The notes beneath the pieces are model-generated. The model did no database searches. It saw only the letters and a list, made by a program, of their open reading frames with translations, and was not told the origin of the DNA. Positions 1 through 13,100 of a stretch of 64,000 nt of DNA are shown here, piece after piece. Origin of the DNA: Climacteris rufus. Taxonomy: Eukaryota; Chordata; Aves; Passeriformes; Climacteridae. The DNA lies in the NCBI GenBank assembly GCA_013398175.1, contig VZRZ01002579.1, positions 1,296,258-1,360,257 of the forward strand, in the 5' to 3' direction. The position numbers were made by a program, and so were the translations under genes. Position 1 is the stretch's first letter, and each line of letters begins with the position of its first letter.

Positions 1-587
1 CTGTTTTTTTTTTTGTCTCATGACTACTGATCAGTTTAGATTCTTACTTTATTGAAAAAAATTACCTGCCTTCCATTTGAAGGCATTCATGCTGATGTCA
101 AGATGTGTCAAGATCTTTTGCTGTTACACCTCCAGTGAAAGGCTGTCAAGGTGAAAACACTACGTGTCATCCTATCTTCCCACGCTACATCCAATTTTAG
201 TTTACTCTTAAGTTGCCACAGTATCTTGTGAGTCCTGTATTCTATCAAGTAAATGTTTTTAATCCATATTTCCTTAAAAAATAAGTACTAAATAATAAAC
301 AAAGAATACAATGAAATAATGAAATACTGCACTTTTCAGATTTTGGTATTTGTTTTTTGGCAGAAAGAAATAGTGAAAATGAGAATGAGATATTTCCAAT
401 AGAAACAAGCTATGAATTGCACCTGCTCTTGGAAGAAATTTTGCCAGGAATGGAAGACTGGCATGCACCAGCTCCAGTGTCACAGCTGTAGGGCTGTAGG
501 AATTTTTCTTTTACCAGTCAGATACTTATTTAAATAACCTACATTGTATAATCCTCAAACAAGCAAAACTTCCCGTTTGTTTTTTTT
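1..587. other. Intergenic, no feature recognised
   Basis: AT-rich sequence without coding signal, RNA gene or identifiable repeat. Confidence 0.6.
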
Positions 588-1693
588 ATGTAACCCCACT
601 TGGCAATGAAAGTACCACACAGCCACTCACTCACTTCCCCTTTCCCCCACTGATGGGATGGTGGGGAGAATCATGAAGGAAAAGAAAATAGAACTCATGG
701 ATTGAGATAAGAACAGTTTAATAACTGAAATAAAGGAAAAATAATAATTTATAATAATAATGAGAGGGAGAGAGCGAGATAAAACACAAGAAAGACAAGT
801 GCTGGAAATACAACTGCTGACCACATGTTGACCAATGCCCAGCCCATTCTTGAACCATGACTGGCCTCCCTTCTAGGGAACTGTCCCCAGTTTATATATT
901 GGGCATAGCTTTTTACAGTAGGGAAAATCTCTTTGGCCAGTTCAGTCAGCTGTCCCAGCTATGCACACTCCCAGCTTTGCGTGCCTCCTCACTGGCAGAG
1001 GATGAGACACTGAAAAGTCACAGAATAAGCTGAGTTGGAAGGGACCTGCAGGAAACATGGACTCCAATTCCTGACCTTGCACAGCACCATCCCCAAGAGT
1101 CACATCATGTGCCAGAGAGCATTGTCCAAAAGCTTCTTGAAGTCTCTCAGGCTTGGTGCTGTGACCACTTTCCTGGGGAGCCTGTTCCAGTGCCCGACCG
1201 CCCTCTGAGTAAGGAACCTTTCTCTAATATCCAACCTAAACCTCCCTTCACATGACTTCATACCATTCCCTCAGGTCCTGTCACTGTTCACAGAATAGAT
1301 CAGTGTCTGTCCCTTCTCCTCATGAGGAAGCTGTAGACTATGATGAGGTCCCCTCTCAGGGACCCTCTCCAGGCTGAACAGGCCAAGTGACCTCAGCCAT
1401 TCCTCACAGGGCTGCCCCTCAAGGCACTTCAACATCTTTGTTGCCCTCCCTCAGATGCTCTCTAACAGCTGAAAGTCTTTTTTATATTGTGGAGACCAAA
1501 TCTGCACATAGGACTCAAGCTGAGCCCACAGCAGTGCAGAGCAGAGCGGGAAGTCCTTGATTCAGGGTAAGTACAACTTAGCAACAACCAAAACATCAGT
1601 GTGTTATCAACATTATTCTTCTGCTGAATCCAAAACAAGCACTGCATCAGTTACTGAGAAGAAAATGAGCTCTCTCCCAGCTAAAACCAGGAT
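588..1693 (-). mobile_element. Antisense solo LTR of an avian ERV, split by a nested CR1
   Basis: The two outer segments, 588-1019 and 1551-1693, form one LTR read on the minus strand. They begin with GTAACCCC and a CACACAGCCACTCACTCAC block, continue through CTTTGGCCAGTTCAGTCAGC and TGTCCC, and end with CCAGCTAAAACCAGG. The family also occurs at 39225-39410 and 48821-49275. The LTR sequence resumes directly after the CR1 (CTTGATTCAGGGTAAG, then AACATCAGTGTGTTATCAAC). No internal retroviral genes are present. Boundaries are good to about 10 bases. Confidence 0.72.
1020..1550 (-). mobile_element. CR1 LINE 3' fragment nested in the LTR
   Basis: The + strand reads as the reverse complement of a CR1 3' end: CACAGAATAAGCTGAGTTGG, AAGGGACC, then blocks such as GGAGCCTGTTCCAGTGCCCG and CTCCAGGCTGAACAGGCC. 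It is 5'-truncated like most CR1 copies. A five-base AAGTC lies on both sides (1015-1019 and 1551-1555), a possible short target duplication. Confidence 0.85.
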
Positions 1694-3208
1694 AAAGAAA
1701 GCAAAGTTGTTAGCATATTACTGCATAAGCATATAATTTCTTCTGTTTGGTTTCAATCTTTCATAAATAGACAAATTCTGAAGACAGAATTTAAAAATAC
1801 AGAATTGAAAAATCCAACCATACTGGAATACGAAAAAATTATTGTTCTAGTAGTTTCTACATCCATTTATATATAGCTTTATGAGACATTTTCATGTAGT
1901 GACAGACGCACTTAACTCTATACATTGACCCTGCACAAATGTCTCTATTTAAAACCTACAAAGATCAGACAATTCCTACATTGGTTATCTTAGCTGCAGA
2001 AAAACCACCACCCTTGAAGCTGACTTCCTGCTTGAGAAACCATAAGCTAATTGCAGAGGAAAAGGTATGTTTGGAGAGGTCCTCGACTTTCAGCATTACA
2101 GAGTATCTGATGCAGAACAACTTGTAAATGTTTTGCATGTTCTTTGTTGAACACAGTCTGGTTGATGCATGCTGTTAATACTGCTGGGTGAGATGATATA
2201 GTGTGAAGGAAAACAAGCTGCATCCTTTGCTGTCAAAATGTTCAGTTTCAGCTGCTCCAAAGAGCATGCATTTGGGTAAAAAGTAGGCAGCTGCTTTTTT
2301 TTTTTTCAGTCAGCTGTCATCTTTACCAAGTCACTTTCCACCTGCTGGGGTTTTTTAAAAATTAAAATCCTTCCCACTCTCTTCAAGTTAGTTACTGAGA
2401 TTCAAACCCATGATGCCAGGATAATGTCTGTTACATGACTGACAATGAGAAGAACAACATGAAGAAAGCAACAGGTAACTTGTGGTCCTTAACAGATTGG
2501 TTTTGTATGGTTTGGGGTTTTTTGAAACTAAAATATATTACTTGATATTTATTTTTTTATTCATTTTGCAGTGATGGTGACTCCTAATTTTCTACTTATT
2601 TTTCCAAGCTAAATCTTCTGAGTATTTAATGTCCAATTTCAACTCAAATTTTCCCTTAATGAAATTAATGAATGAAAATACTTTAGACTTTAAAACCTTA
2701 AAAATACATGCTCAGAAAATGACTTTGTTATGTTAGTTCATAAAAGTATTGAGGCAATACTATGTTCAGTGCTTCTAGGCCCATGTGACATATGATAGAC
2801 TGCCCTTAAAGCCAGATCCTCTAAATGTCCACATAAAAGGCCTCTAAATTTAATCCCCAGGAATTTTGCATCATGCCAGGACCATAAGGCAGTTGTGTGG
2901 TTCAGCCAAGCTGCCTCCCTCTCCTCCCCACTCTGTGCTTGAAACCTGTCTGTGTGTGAAGGGCTTGAGCACAGGAAGCCAAGCAGAATTATCTCCATGA
3001 CTTCCTGGTCCTGACATCCCATCCATCTGCACTTCCTCCACCTCTGAAACACAGTCTCACGCTGGAGGGACATGGCTTCTGCATGAGACAGGGGTGGCTC
3101 TATCAGCTCTACATGGCCAGCCCAGGGATGGGGTACAAAGACAAGGTGCACACAGGAGAGAAGGAGTTTCAGGGCTTCAGGTGCTGGAAATTGTCTCACC
3201 AACAGTTA
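1694..3208. other. Intergenic, no firm feature
   Basis: AT-rich until about 2740, then less AT-rich. A 154-codon minus-strand open frame spans 2738-3202 but has no motif I recognise and uses no compositional pattern typical of genes; it may be the remnant of an unrecognised repeat. Confidence 0.5.
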
Positions 3209-3845
3209 TCACAGAATAATCATAGAATGGTTGAGGTTGGAAGGGACCACTGGAGATCCTCTAGTCCAACCTCGCTGCTCAAGCAGGGTCCCTTAGAGCA
3301 TGTTATTCAGGATCGTATCCAGGTGGGTTTTGAATATCTCCAGTGAGGAATAATCCACAACTCTCTGGGCAACCTGTTCCAGTGCACAGTCACCTGCACA
3401 GTAAAGAAGTTCTTCCTCATGCTTAGGTGGAACTTCCTGTGCCTTTTGTCCTATTACTTGGCACCACCCAGAAGAGCCCGGCTCCATCCTCTTGACATCC
3501 ACCCTTCAAATACTTGTATAAGTTGATAAGATCCCCACTCAGTCTTCTCCAGGTTAAACAGGCCCACCTCTCTCAGCCTTTCCTTATAAGTGAGCTGTTC
3601 CAATCCCCTAATCATCTTCATATCCCTCCTATGGACCTGCTCCAGAAGCTCCATGTCTCTCTTGTACTGAGGAACCCAGCACTGGACACAGGACTCCAGG
3701 TGAGGCCTCACCAGGGCTGAGAGGAGGGGCAGGATCACCTCCCGTGACCTGCTGGCAGTGCTTGTCCTAATGCATCCCAGGATACCACTGGCCTTCTTGG
3801 GCATGGGGACACATTGCTTGCAAGCTCATGTGTCAGCACAGTCAG
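3209..3845 (-). mobile_element. CR1 LINE 3' fragment with remnant reverse-transcriptase tail
   Basis: The 3' end lies at the low coordinate (ATCACAGAATAATCATAGAATG, the reverse complement of CR1 3' octamers). On the minus strand the ORF2 C-terminus is still readable for about 116 codons at 3454-3804, with the CR1-typical ASGILGCIRTS..ASRSREVILP, then LLSALVRPHLE and PQYKRDMELLEQVHRR blocks. The frame is broken further on, so the copy is dead and 5'-truncated. Confidence 0.9.
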
Positions 3846-6800
3846 ACTGTTACAGTTTAATTTCTACTGAGACCTGTGCCTTTAAGTTCAATGCATTTTG
3901 TAAAGTTGGCTGAAATAATATTTAATATTTAAAAGAAGGGCCTTAGTGTTTTAGGAGCTGTTTGAATTTAAATACAATTTTGACTGATTATCTCAAAATA
4001 CGTCGGACCTGATGCACGGCACGAATAACTGGTGTAGCCACTAACTAGCACCCCAGAGACCTGGATTTTCCAATCAAGTGCATACAAAATTGCAATATCC
4101 ATAGTGACTGCCACTTTTAAAAAAAAAAGTCCAGATGTAGATTTAAGGTTTTAAATACTCTGATTTCATCCATGTAAAGATTTTCAAAACTCCTGTCTGT
4201 GGATATGGAAATGTTTCTCATCTATTAATATCATCACTCTTTTTCCTTATTCTTATTGATTATGATAGTAATTAATTTGTACAGCACCAGCAACCCCATT
4301 AAAATCCTTCTGACTTTGTAGTGTTCCAACTTTGCTGTAAGACAAAATTAAAATAATGTCTAAATGTCTTCATATAAATATACATTGTTATACAAACACA
4401 AATCTAAGCATTTGAATTTAAACTGTTCTGAGCAGAACTCATAAAATCTTGATGAATCTCTGTAGACTTCAATATTTTATATTTTTATAGCAGTTATAAT
4501 AATTTTATAGAAGTTATAACACAACTTTTGATACCTATACATCTTTTGCTATGGAACTAATGTGGTTGTTCATGTGCACCAAGTTTAGACATCTCCCATC
4601 ACTAGGGTCAAGTAAGTTGGTTAATATGAACCAGGTAGAAGTGTAACTTCAATATAGTCCTTACTGGCCTAGAAAAATATAACTTTTAGAGGGAGTCCTC
4701 TGTCAAGTGATGCAAAATCTGCACATTGTACAATATGCAGAGATTAATTAAAATATTCATTCAGATCTATTGTAAAGGTTTTCTTATCATGGAGGCTTCA
4801 CTATAACAAGTAAATTCTTTCTATATCTTTTGTATAGAGGCTTCTCTTCTAGAAGTTCAAAATATCAAGTAAATTGCATGTGCCACTCATATGAAAATCT
4901 ACCCCTCTACAAAAATAAGGGTTGACAGCAGAGATTGGTGTAATATTTTGTTGGATTTTTTTTAGACTGAGTAAAAAAGCCTAGCTTCCCCTCTTATCAT
5001 TTGAATCTTGCTATTGCTGGCAATTATTTATACTTTGAGGATGGGACAACTCAAAGAACTCCTAGAATGAAAGGAATAAAGAGCATGTAGTACAAGGGGA
5101 GACTAAAACTGTTGGCTTGTGTAATAAAACAAAGAACATATTCAATTGACTAGAAAGGCATTAGTTAGAGAAACCCTTCAGAGATGAAGTAAGATATCAG
5201 TTAAAGAAAGGCTAATGATGGTCAAGACACAAGTACAGATATGTGCTATGAACACATTTATACTGTAAATTGGAAGAAAATTTCCAACCATCAGGAAAAT
5301 CAGGTTCCAAAATAACGTTACAATAGCAGTAATGGGATAAATAACCTCACTGGCTTTAGGATGGCACCTTAGTTTGCAAAAAAAATGGTTACCTACAAAA
5401 GAGAACTAGACTGAGTGACTCAAAAAGTAATTTCTAATCCAATGTTTCCAAATTCTGCTTCTTTGTTCAGGTCTGGGTAGGGTAGAGAAGGGTTTATGTG
5501 GAAAAGTAAATCATTAATATCATGTCAGATTTTCAAAGGAGAAACAAGGTAGTGTGTATATATTCTCAGCCATCTAAATATGGAGGAGAACAGAAAGCGA
5601 ATATATGAGACTAGGTTCAATTGCAGATAAATACAGTAGAATAAAGATGATGCAGTGGCATTTTTTATTTAATGACTGTGAAGTGCATTGCTATAGTTTC
5701 TTGGTTTTGTAGAAAGAAATTTTAATAGTACTGACCAATTTATATGCAGCTACATGAAATTTCTATACAGGTGAGCAGGCTTCCTAAATTATATGTATTA
5801 ATGGGGAAATATAGGAATCTTCTCTAAGATGATTCAGAACACATAAAATAGGGCAGCAGTTTGACTTCTGACACAGATGGTCTGAATAGCCCCATAATAG
5901 ACTTGCTTTCCTTCTGCCATTGACTGTAGAGCATAAACTTAGTCTTCCAAATTGGAGACCAAAAACTAGTGGAAATAATTCTGTTTCATTTTCCTAAATA
6001 AAATCTGTAAAGACATAAATGAAGAGAGCCTCTGCCCTGAGACTCTCTGATGATGGAAGGCAGAGCATTTCAAACACTTCCCATAACTTTAGGGAAAGTT
6101 AATAATTTTTAGTATGGGTCCAAATAGTCTTTATCAAATCAATTAAACTTATACAGTATTATAACAAACAATATCTTTTTGTGCAAGTATCTTTGTATCA
6201 GCATCATTATATGTGTATTTGTGATGGAGTTAAGATGCAGTTTTATATATTTTTGTGGAGGTGTAGTTGTATGTACTCTTACAATTACCAGTTTTGTATA
6301 TAGTCATATAATACAAATAAAGCAAAATGCATGTTACTGTTACAGGGCAAGAGCTCTAGTTTATCAGTATTCTTTCTTCCTTCTTTAATTACAAAATATT
6401 TAAAACTTTCTTTCATAAGAAATAGCATCCTATTAAAAACAGCTTGCAACTTGAATAGCTGCTTGTCTCTGTTTTTAGCTAACTGCCACTGAAAATGTGA
6501 GATGAAGAAGGTTTTCTTTGTTTTGCTATGTATTACTTGCTGAAAAATCAGATATGTTAAGACCTATCAGATACACTTCAGTCAAGAAGGTCCTTCTGAT
6601 TATGCTGTACTTCATACAGCTACAAGAGGAGAAATAAAAATTAAAATTACATGAGGTAAAACCACAGAGATAACAATAAAAGACAGGAAATTGAAATACC
6701 TGATTTTATTTCTAACTTATTTTTCAGATTATCTAGATACTAACTTAATTTATTTCCTAAAAAAAAAATTCATTTCCTCAAATATAGGTGTTTATGCTGA

Positions 6801-7851
6801 ACTTGCTTATGTGCCTCTTCAGCAGAATTTCATGCCAAAGTTCTTGACAGATATAAATTATCATATAACTGTCAGGAAAACAAACTTCATTCTTCATAAA
6901 GAATGTAATTCATATCTCTGTCTAGTTGTGTAATTTGATGCACAGGGAGTGTTTCTCTGCATGGAAATTCATTTTTTCTTCTTTCTTGCTTCCTAATGGA
7001 AAATTAGTTCCTAGGTTCAGAGCTTGGAAAGGAATGGAATTTCCACCCTGTGACATTTCTTTGAAACCCCTCTTGGTTGGTGGATATTTCCTTTTCTGCT
7101 GGTAATGGAATCCCACACAGAGCCAGTCTATAGTAAGGATTTTAGTTGCTTGCAGCACCGCCTATGACTAAGTGCAAAACCCTCTCTCCTACCTCACTAC
7201 CAACCCCATCCTCCCTCTGAACCACAACTCTAACAAGAGAACCAAGTCTTTTTCTTCTAAGGTCTTCTTCACAGTGGAGCTAATTATATACAAAGAAATG
7301 AACACTTCCTTTGAGAGGAAACATAAAGTCATCGTGTCTGCCTGTGTGCTCAAAACTGCTGCACAAGTATGTGTACCTAAGCTAGCTGTGAGTTCCTCCC
7401 AATATTTTTACAGCCTGAGGGCTGGAAGGGCAGAAGATGATAAACTAGTGAAAATCTGTGTACATATTCTATTACTTTATAATGTCCCATACTGTACAAT
7501 GCCACCCAGTGTGGTCAAAGTATAAGAGTCCACTCTCAGAAATGTGTTCATTTCAGGCAATATCTGAGAAGTTTACAATATGAGAGTTCTTGTTCTGCAA
7601 ACTCCTAACCAAGATGAAAGCTTATCTGCTTTTCCAATTGAAAGTGAATCAATCTGTGTCAACACAGTGCAATCTCTGTTCTAGCCACAGGATCCTTCTG
7701 CAGTGGGTGTGTCATTCCTCACGTGCAAGAGCTTGGAAAGTTTTTAAGCATTTCTTCACCACTCATGCATAGCACCAAGGAAAAAGGGCGAGTTGTTTCT
7801 ACAGAGCTTCAGTTTTGGCATTATAACTACTCATGTAGCTATACTTGGACT

Positions 7852-7876
7852 TTTTAGTTAGCTAGGCTAACTAAAA
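7852..7876. repeat. Perfect inverted repeat, 11-bp arms, 3-nt loop
   Basis: TTTTAGTTAGC (7852-7862) and its exact reverse complement GCTAACTAAAA (7866-7876) flank TAG. Confidence 0.9.
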
Positions 7877-10040
7877 CTATCTTTTTTTTCTGATTTTTTT
7901 TCCAATTGATTTTCCTTGTCATTTCCCAAAAATTATTCTTTAGATGTTTAGTCCGTCTGGTTTCATCTATTTCTGTGTGAGAACCATGCAGCGAATGATG
8001 GGCATTCTGATTGCACTGACTGTCTGACAGACTGCTACATCATTGGAAATGCTCTGAAAATCCTTTATGTGTTGTATTCTTAATGGATGCAAAGCTGTCC
8101 ATAAGCTTTATGAGAAATCCACAGGACTGGTCTTGGATATAGCAGCTCATTATCTTTCTGGATATTTTAGAAGGAAACCTAAGAATGTCAGTGCAGGTTT
8201 CCTTCACAAATCTTCACTTTCAAAAGTAGAGTTAAAAAGGGAAGATAACCTCAGCACATTCTCCCCATTTCTCTTCAGTAATGTCTCATAAAACAGACAC
8301 CAGAATCCCCCTGGATACCACATTGTTGTGTGACAGAGCATGTATAGATATGCTGCAGAACAAGCTCTCGGTAAAGAAACACATACATCTGCATCCTAGG
8401 GTGACTAGCCAGTTCTTCATACTCCTTTATATCACAAACATTGAGATAGCTAATACAGGCTACGACAACAAACACTGTAGATTTTTGTTGTTGCAGTTTT
8501 AAACAAAAAGACTACAGCAAATTGTTTAACATACCATGAATTAGACAAGTTCCTAAAACAGCACTGGTGTATTGCTCCAGGGAGATCTATCATACACTTG
8601 GCAGAAGACAATATAAACAGAAATGTCTCTTGAAATATGAATGAAAAATTGTCATAATTCAGATAGTTGGTTTCCTCCAAAAAAAAAACCCAACCCCAAC
8701 TCCAAACCTGTTTTCAGAGAAAAAAAAAGCACCAAGTCTCTCTGACTCCTGGGTGGAGTTGAACTCATTCCTAACTGATAACCTTCTGATCTTGTGGCCA
8801 TTGATACTGATATATCTTTCACTCTGATTTCTAGTGTTTTCTTCCTAGTCAAACAGGATTTTGCTGGTTTCAATGTGGTATGGACAATACTGTTGTGGCT
8901 CCTGGTTCCCATGCTGTTTGTCCAAATTTGTTCCATGCTTTCCCATCAAGGTGAAGATGAGATGAAGACAGGATCTACCAAAAGGACATGATATTCATTC
9001 TATCCAGTCACTTGGACTAGTCTTGTGAAGAACAAAGCAGTCTTCCATCTCACCAGCCACATGTCACCTGGACCAAAAATATGTAAATTTTTTAAAAACA
9101 GGTGAGATTCCTTCCTTTGTGCAGGCCAGATACTTGCAAAATATCAATTTTACTCAATCCAATGAGGTGCATATGGTCACCAGTATGACCTGCATTCTAG
9201 TTATTTTTGTAAATAACTTGCTTCTTTCAGTAAAATAAGAGTTGTTGGTCCCCTGGCAAATACACCAAGCAGCCTTAAAACAGCAATTTGAAACAAAAAT
9301 TAGAACGGAGAAAAATAAACTAGGAGCTTACTCTTTACATTTGTCTTTTTGCACCCTTTGACATGATTTACTAATTTTTATTTACAGATTCAAATATTCT
9401 CAAACGTTGATAATGATGAAAAGGTACAAAATAAAAATACGGTAATGTCTTGAAAGATCTTCAAAAAACAGCCTTAATTTAAAATGTTTCTTTTTGTAGC
9501 AGATAATTTATAATATATCTATTAACATTTGAGTTAATAATGTCCTGATTTACAATCATACTTACTCTAGATTACACATTTCCCAAGCCTAGTATTAATT
9601 TATTCCTCAATGACTAATGTAATTAATTGTAGCTATACATTAGGCTATTTTAATGCATCAAGCTGATAGTATAGCAGATTAAGAACTAGATCAAAACCAA
9701 ACAAACTGTGGTATGCTATATATATAACATTGTATGTCTGATTAGATATTCCTTGCAGGAGAATTTTCTAAAGATCCTTCAGGAAAGAAGAGCCTAATGG
9801 GCCCTTGAATTTGAAATGTGCTCTGCTGTTCGTGCTTTGCATCATCCTCACTATATTGCAGTGCTGGATGACTGGATAAAGTTGTGCTCCTGCTCACTTA
9901 CTAGAGAAAGCATTTCTAAAATGAAAGATGTACATCACAAAATGAGCCCAGTTTTCAGACAGCATTGCAATTCTAAAGAGTTTGGATCTAGCTTCAGAAT
10001 GACACTCTGCATTTTAATCCACTTCAAATTTTCAACACTT

Positions 10041-10105
10041 AAAAATTAGCTACATAGTATGTTCTCCTCTGCCATTTTTAAAAATTAGCTACATAGTATG
10101 TTCTC
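10041..10105. repeat. Tandem duplication, period 39 bp
   Basis: A 26-bp block beginning AAAAATTAGCTACATAGTAT is repeated exactly at 10041-10066 and 10080-10105; the 13 bp between the copies recurs only loosely (GCCATTT). Confidence 0.9.
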
Positions 10106-13100
10106 AGAGAAGCCATTTCTGACATCAAGGAGAAACACAAGTGTTGCCTTGCTCTTTGCAGCTGAAAATAACTATCCCATGGTAGCTAGTTTTCAAGGTT
10201 ATTGTTCTGTAAACATAGCCATGTTATTGTAGCACTATCTTATCATATGCATTCCTTTCTCATGGACACAGACCCTTGATGGACATTCCCTTTGACCACT
10301 GTAGTTGAAGGAGGAAGAACTGATTTCCTCCAATGACTAGTGATTTCTAAAAGGGTATATAAGAATTAAAGAAGGTGGGTCTTGTGCCCCTTCCTTACTT
10401 CCTTTCCTTTGAACCTGAACAGCTGTCTCTGGCTCTTCTTTCTGCGCCGTCAGCATCAAGCAGCGTCACACAAGAATATCTATTTCAAGGTTAAATGGAA
10501 AAGAACGCTGTTTAACATCTTTAAGAACAAAATTATCAATAAATCTCAGCGATAAATGGTCTAGGTTATTAAATGGAAAAAGAACTCATTAAAGTGATAC
10601 AACTAAGTGGTCACTCTTTTTCCAACCAAAGTTTCCATTTTACTAAAATGTTCTGTTATTTTCAAAGCCACATGGAGTTTCTGGTGGTTTCATTCAAATG
10701 CATTAAAATGGTTGACCCACTGAACTCTTTTTATCTGTATATACTTTTTCAGCCTACGACAACCAGACATTACATATGTGTGCAATATATGAACAATAAA
10801 TGTTATTTTCCATTAAAAATAATAAATTCAGAGAAGTTTTCCTTGGGTAAACCTTTTAAAAAGAGCTTTTAACTAAAGAAAGGACACCTCACAGGCAAGT
10901 TACATGCATCTTGAATGTTCTATTACTTTCAAAATTATTCTTCTCTATATAGCAGTGCCTGATTGTTTTTTCATATGCTACTGTCTTCTTTTTAAAAGCT
11001 TTCTCTAATGGCCTTTGATGTTTCCTTAGAGAACTTTTTGTTATTTTTCTCTCTTCTCATTTTGGTTCCAACACATACTCAGGCTGGAAAGGGAACATCT
11101 ATTTAAGATCTCCTCAGAGCCTAAGGATACATATTTTTCTTTGGGTCAGTGCTGAGTGGCATAGCTTCTTCTTTAATCAAGAATGACAAAGCTCAGAAAC
11201 ACTGCTGATAATATCTGAATCTTTATGTATTTATCTGTAGTGATCTCTGAAAATGGCTTCTTCCAAGTATAGAGAGATTGTCTCTTGAACATATAATTAA
11301 ATATTGAATGCAAGGCAACTTAGGCTCTCACTAAAAGGGTTTTTTTTTCTATTACAAACATGTACATTGAATTTTTCTCGAGGATGAAGTAGGTATAAAT
11401 AGGAAAATATATAATCTAGTCTGTTCTCATCTTAGTTTTTGACACACTGTAGGAAAACAATATTTGAGCCCCGGCACTAGGTCATGCACTCACCAAAAGA
11501 TGGATCTAATTGGTTATGGTCCACAGCGCTAGTCTTTCATCTGAATGCTCATGTATATAGTGGTGTGGTAATCAGAATACAGATGATTACTCCAGACAGT
11601 AGGCTAGAGTTTAAGGCTGATTTTTTAAATTGAATTTTTAAATTATAAGTGTTATTTATATGCTTAGGTGGCTAAGTTTAAAGTAATCAGTGAATCATGG
11701 AGATTACAAAGTATGGAGCTAAATTTTTAAAAGACATTACTACTCTGAGAGGAGAGTGAGAGCATGGAAGAGAAAGAAGTGAAACCAAAGCAGTATTTCT
11801 AATAGGATAAGTTTTGCATTAGGTGAGCAAGTCCTGAGAACTTTTTCCATAAAATGCAGTTTTGTCTTCTCAATGCAGTGATGCATGCAGCACTGAACTT
11901 TACCCCCTTCTCTCCCTCAACTAATTTGTTCCATGACTTAAATATAATTCCCAATTGTAGAATTTATTTTAAAGATACCTAGCCTGATTTGTGAGGTGTT
12001 ACATGCCATACAAACAGAAAGGTAGAGTCTACCTGCTAAAAAAAGGTCAATTTGCTATTATGCTTTTTTCTTATGGTACAAGTATTTAGTTCACAAAGAG
12101 ACTTGTTTGCACTTTCAGCTGGAATGTGAAGAAAACAAAGTTTTCATCCCTATATGAAATATAGGTGGTTTTCCTTTACACAAAAGCCTAGATTGAGAAT
12201 GTGACTTTAGCTGCTACTCATTTAGAATTAATGTTTCATATCTGCTTTTAATTTATGTACATGTTTTCCCCACTTTCAAACCAGAAACAAGTGCTTTTTT
12301 CAGCACAAACTTAGGCTATAAATCAGTTAAAGACTTCTAGATCTCACAATGTAGTAGCATATAGCATTTACATTCAGGTTAGGTTAGTTTAGTTAATTAA
12401 TTAATTTGAAATCAGGCTGTCACGTATCTTTTTCAGGCTCAATGTAAGAACACAGCTGAGGTAGCAAATAAGTTGTTGAGCAGAATTTGAATAGACAAAA
12501 TACAACAAAGTTGGCAATAGGGATTCATCTTTCAGCAGTCATTCCCAGCTTCCATAATCAAAGTAAATTCAAGTGCTATCCTTTAACTTACCACTCACTG
12601 ATCATACTAGGTAAAATGAAAACAGGCACTTGCCTGACATGATACCTATAAGAAGCATATGCAAAAAGAAAGACAATTTTACTATAATTACTGTAATTAA
12701 TTAATCTACTAAATGGCCAATTTTTACCTTCTCTTTGAAAGGAATGGTATCAAAAGCAGAACAACTGTCTTGGTTAAAGCATATGGCAGGTGAACTTGGT
12801 AGAGTAATGTAACATGAAGTGCGTGAACATACAAATTCTGGCCCATAATCCAAGACTTCAATAACCCTCTGAGAGAAAACTCTTGTCAAATGCACCTGTG
12901 CAACTTGCAGCACCTTACAGCGTGAGAAAAGTTCAGGTCTGACTGTTCAGGAATTCTGACTAAACAGAAACTACTTGTATATGACTGAGAAAGAAAGTTG
13001 AAAAGGAAACTGGTATCTGGTGATGAGGTTAATGCTCTCTTTTTGTCAGATTTTGCAAAATCACTACCTGTCAGGCACAAAGATTTCTCAGAAACCCACT

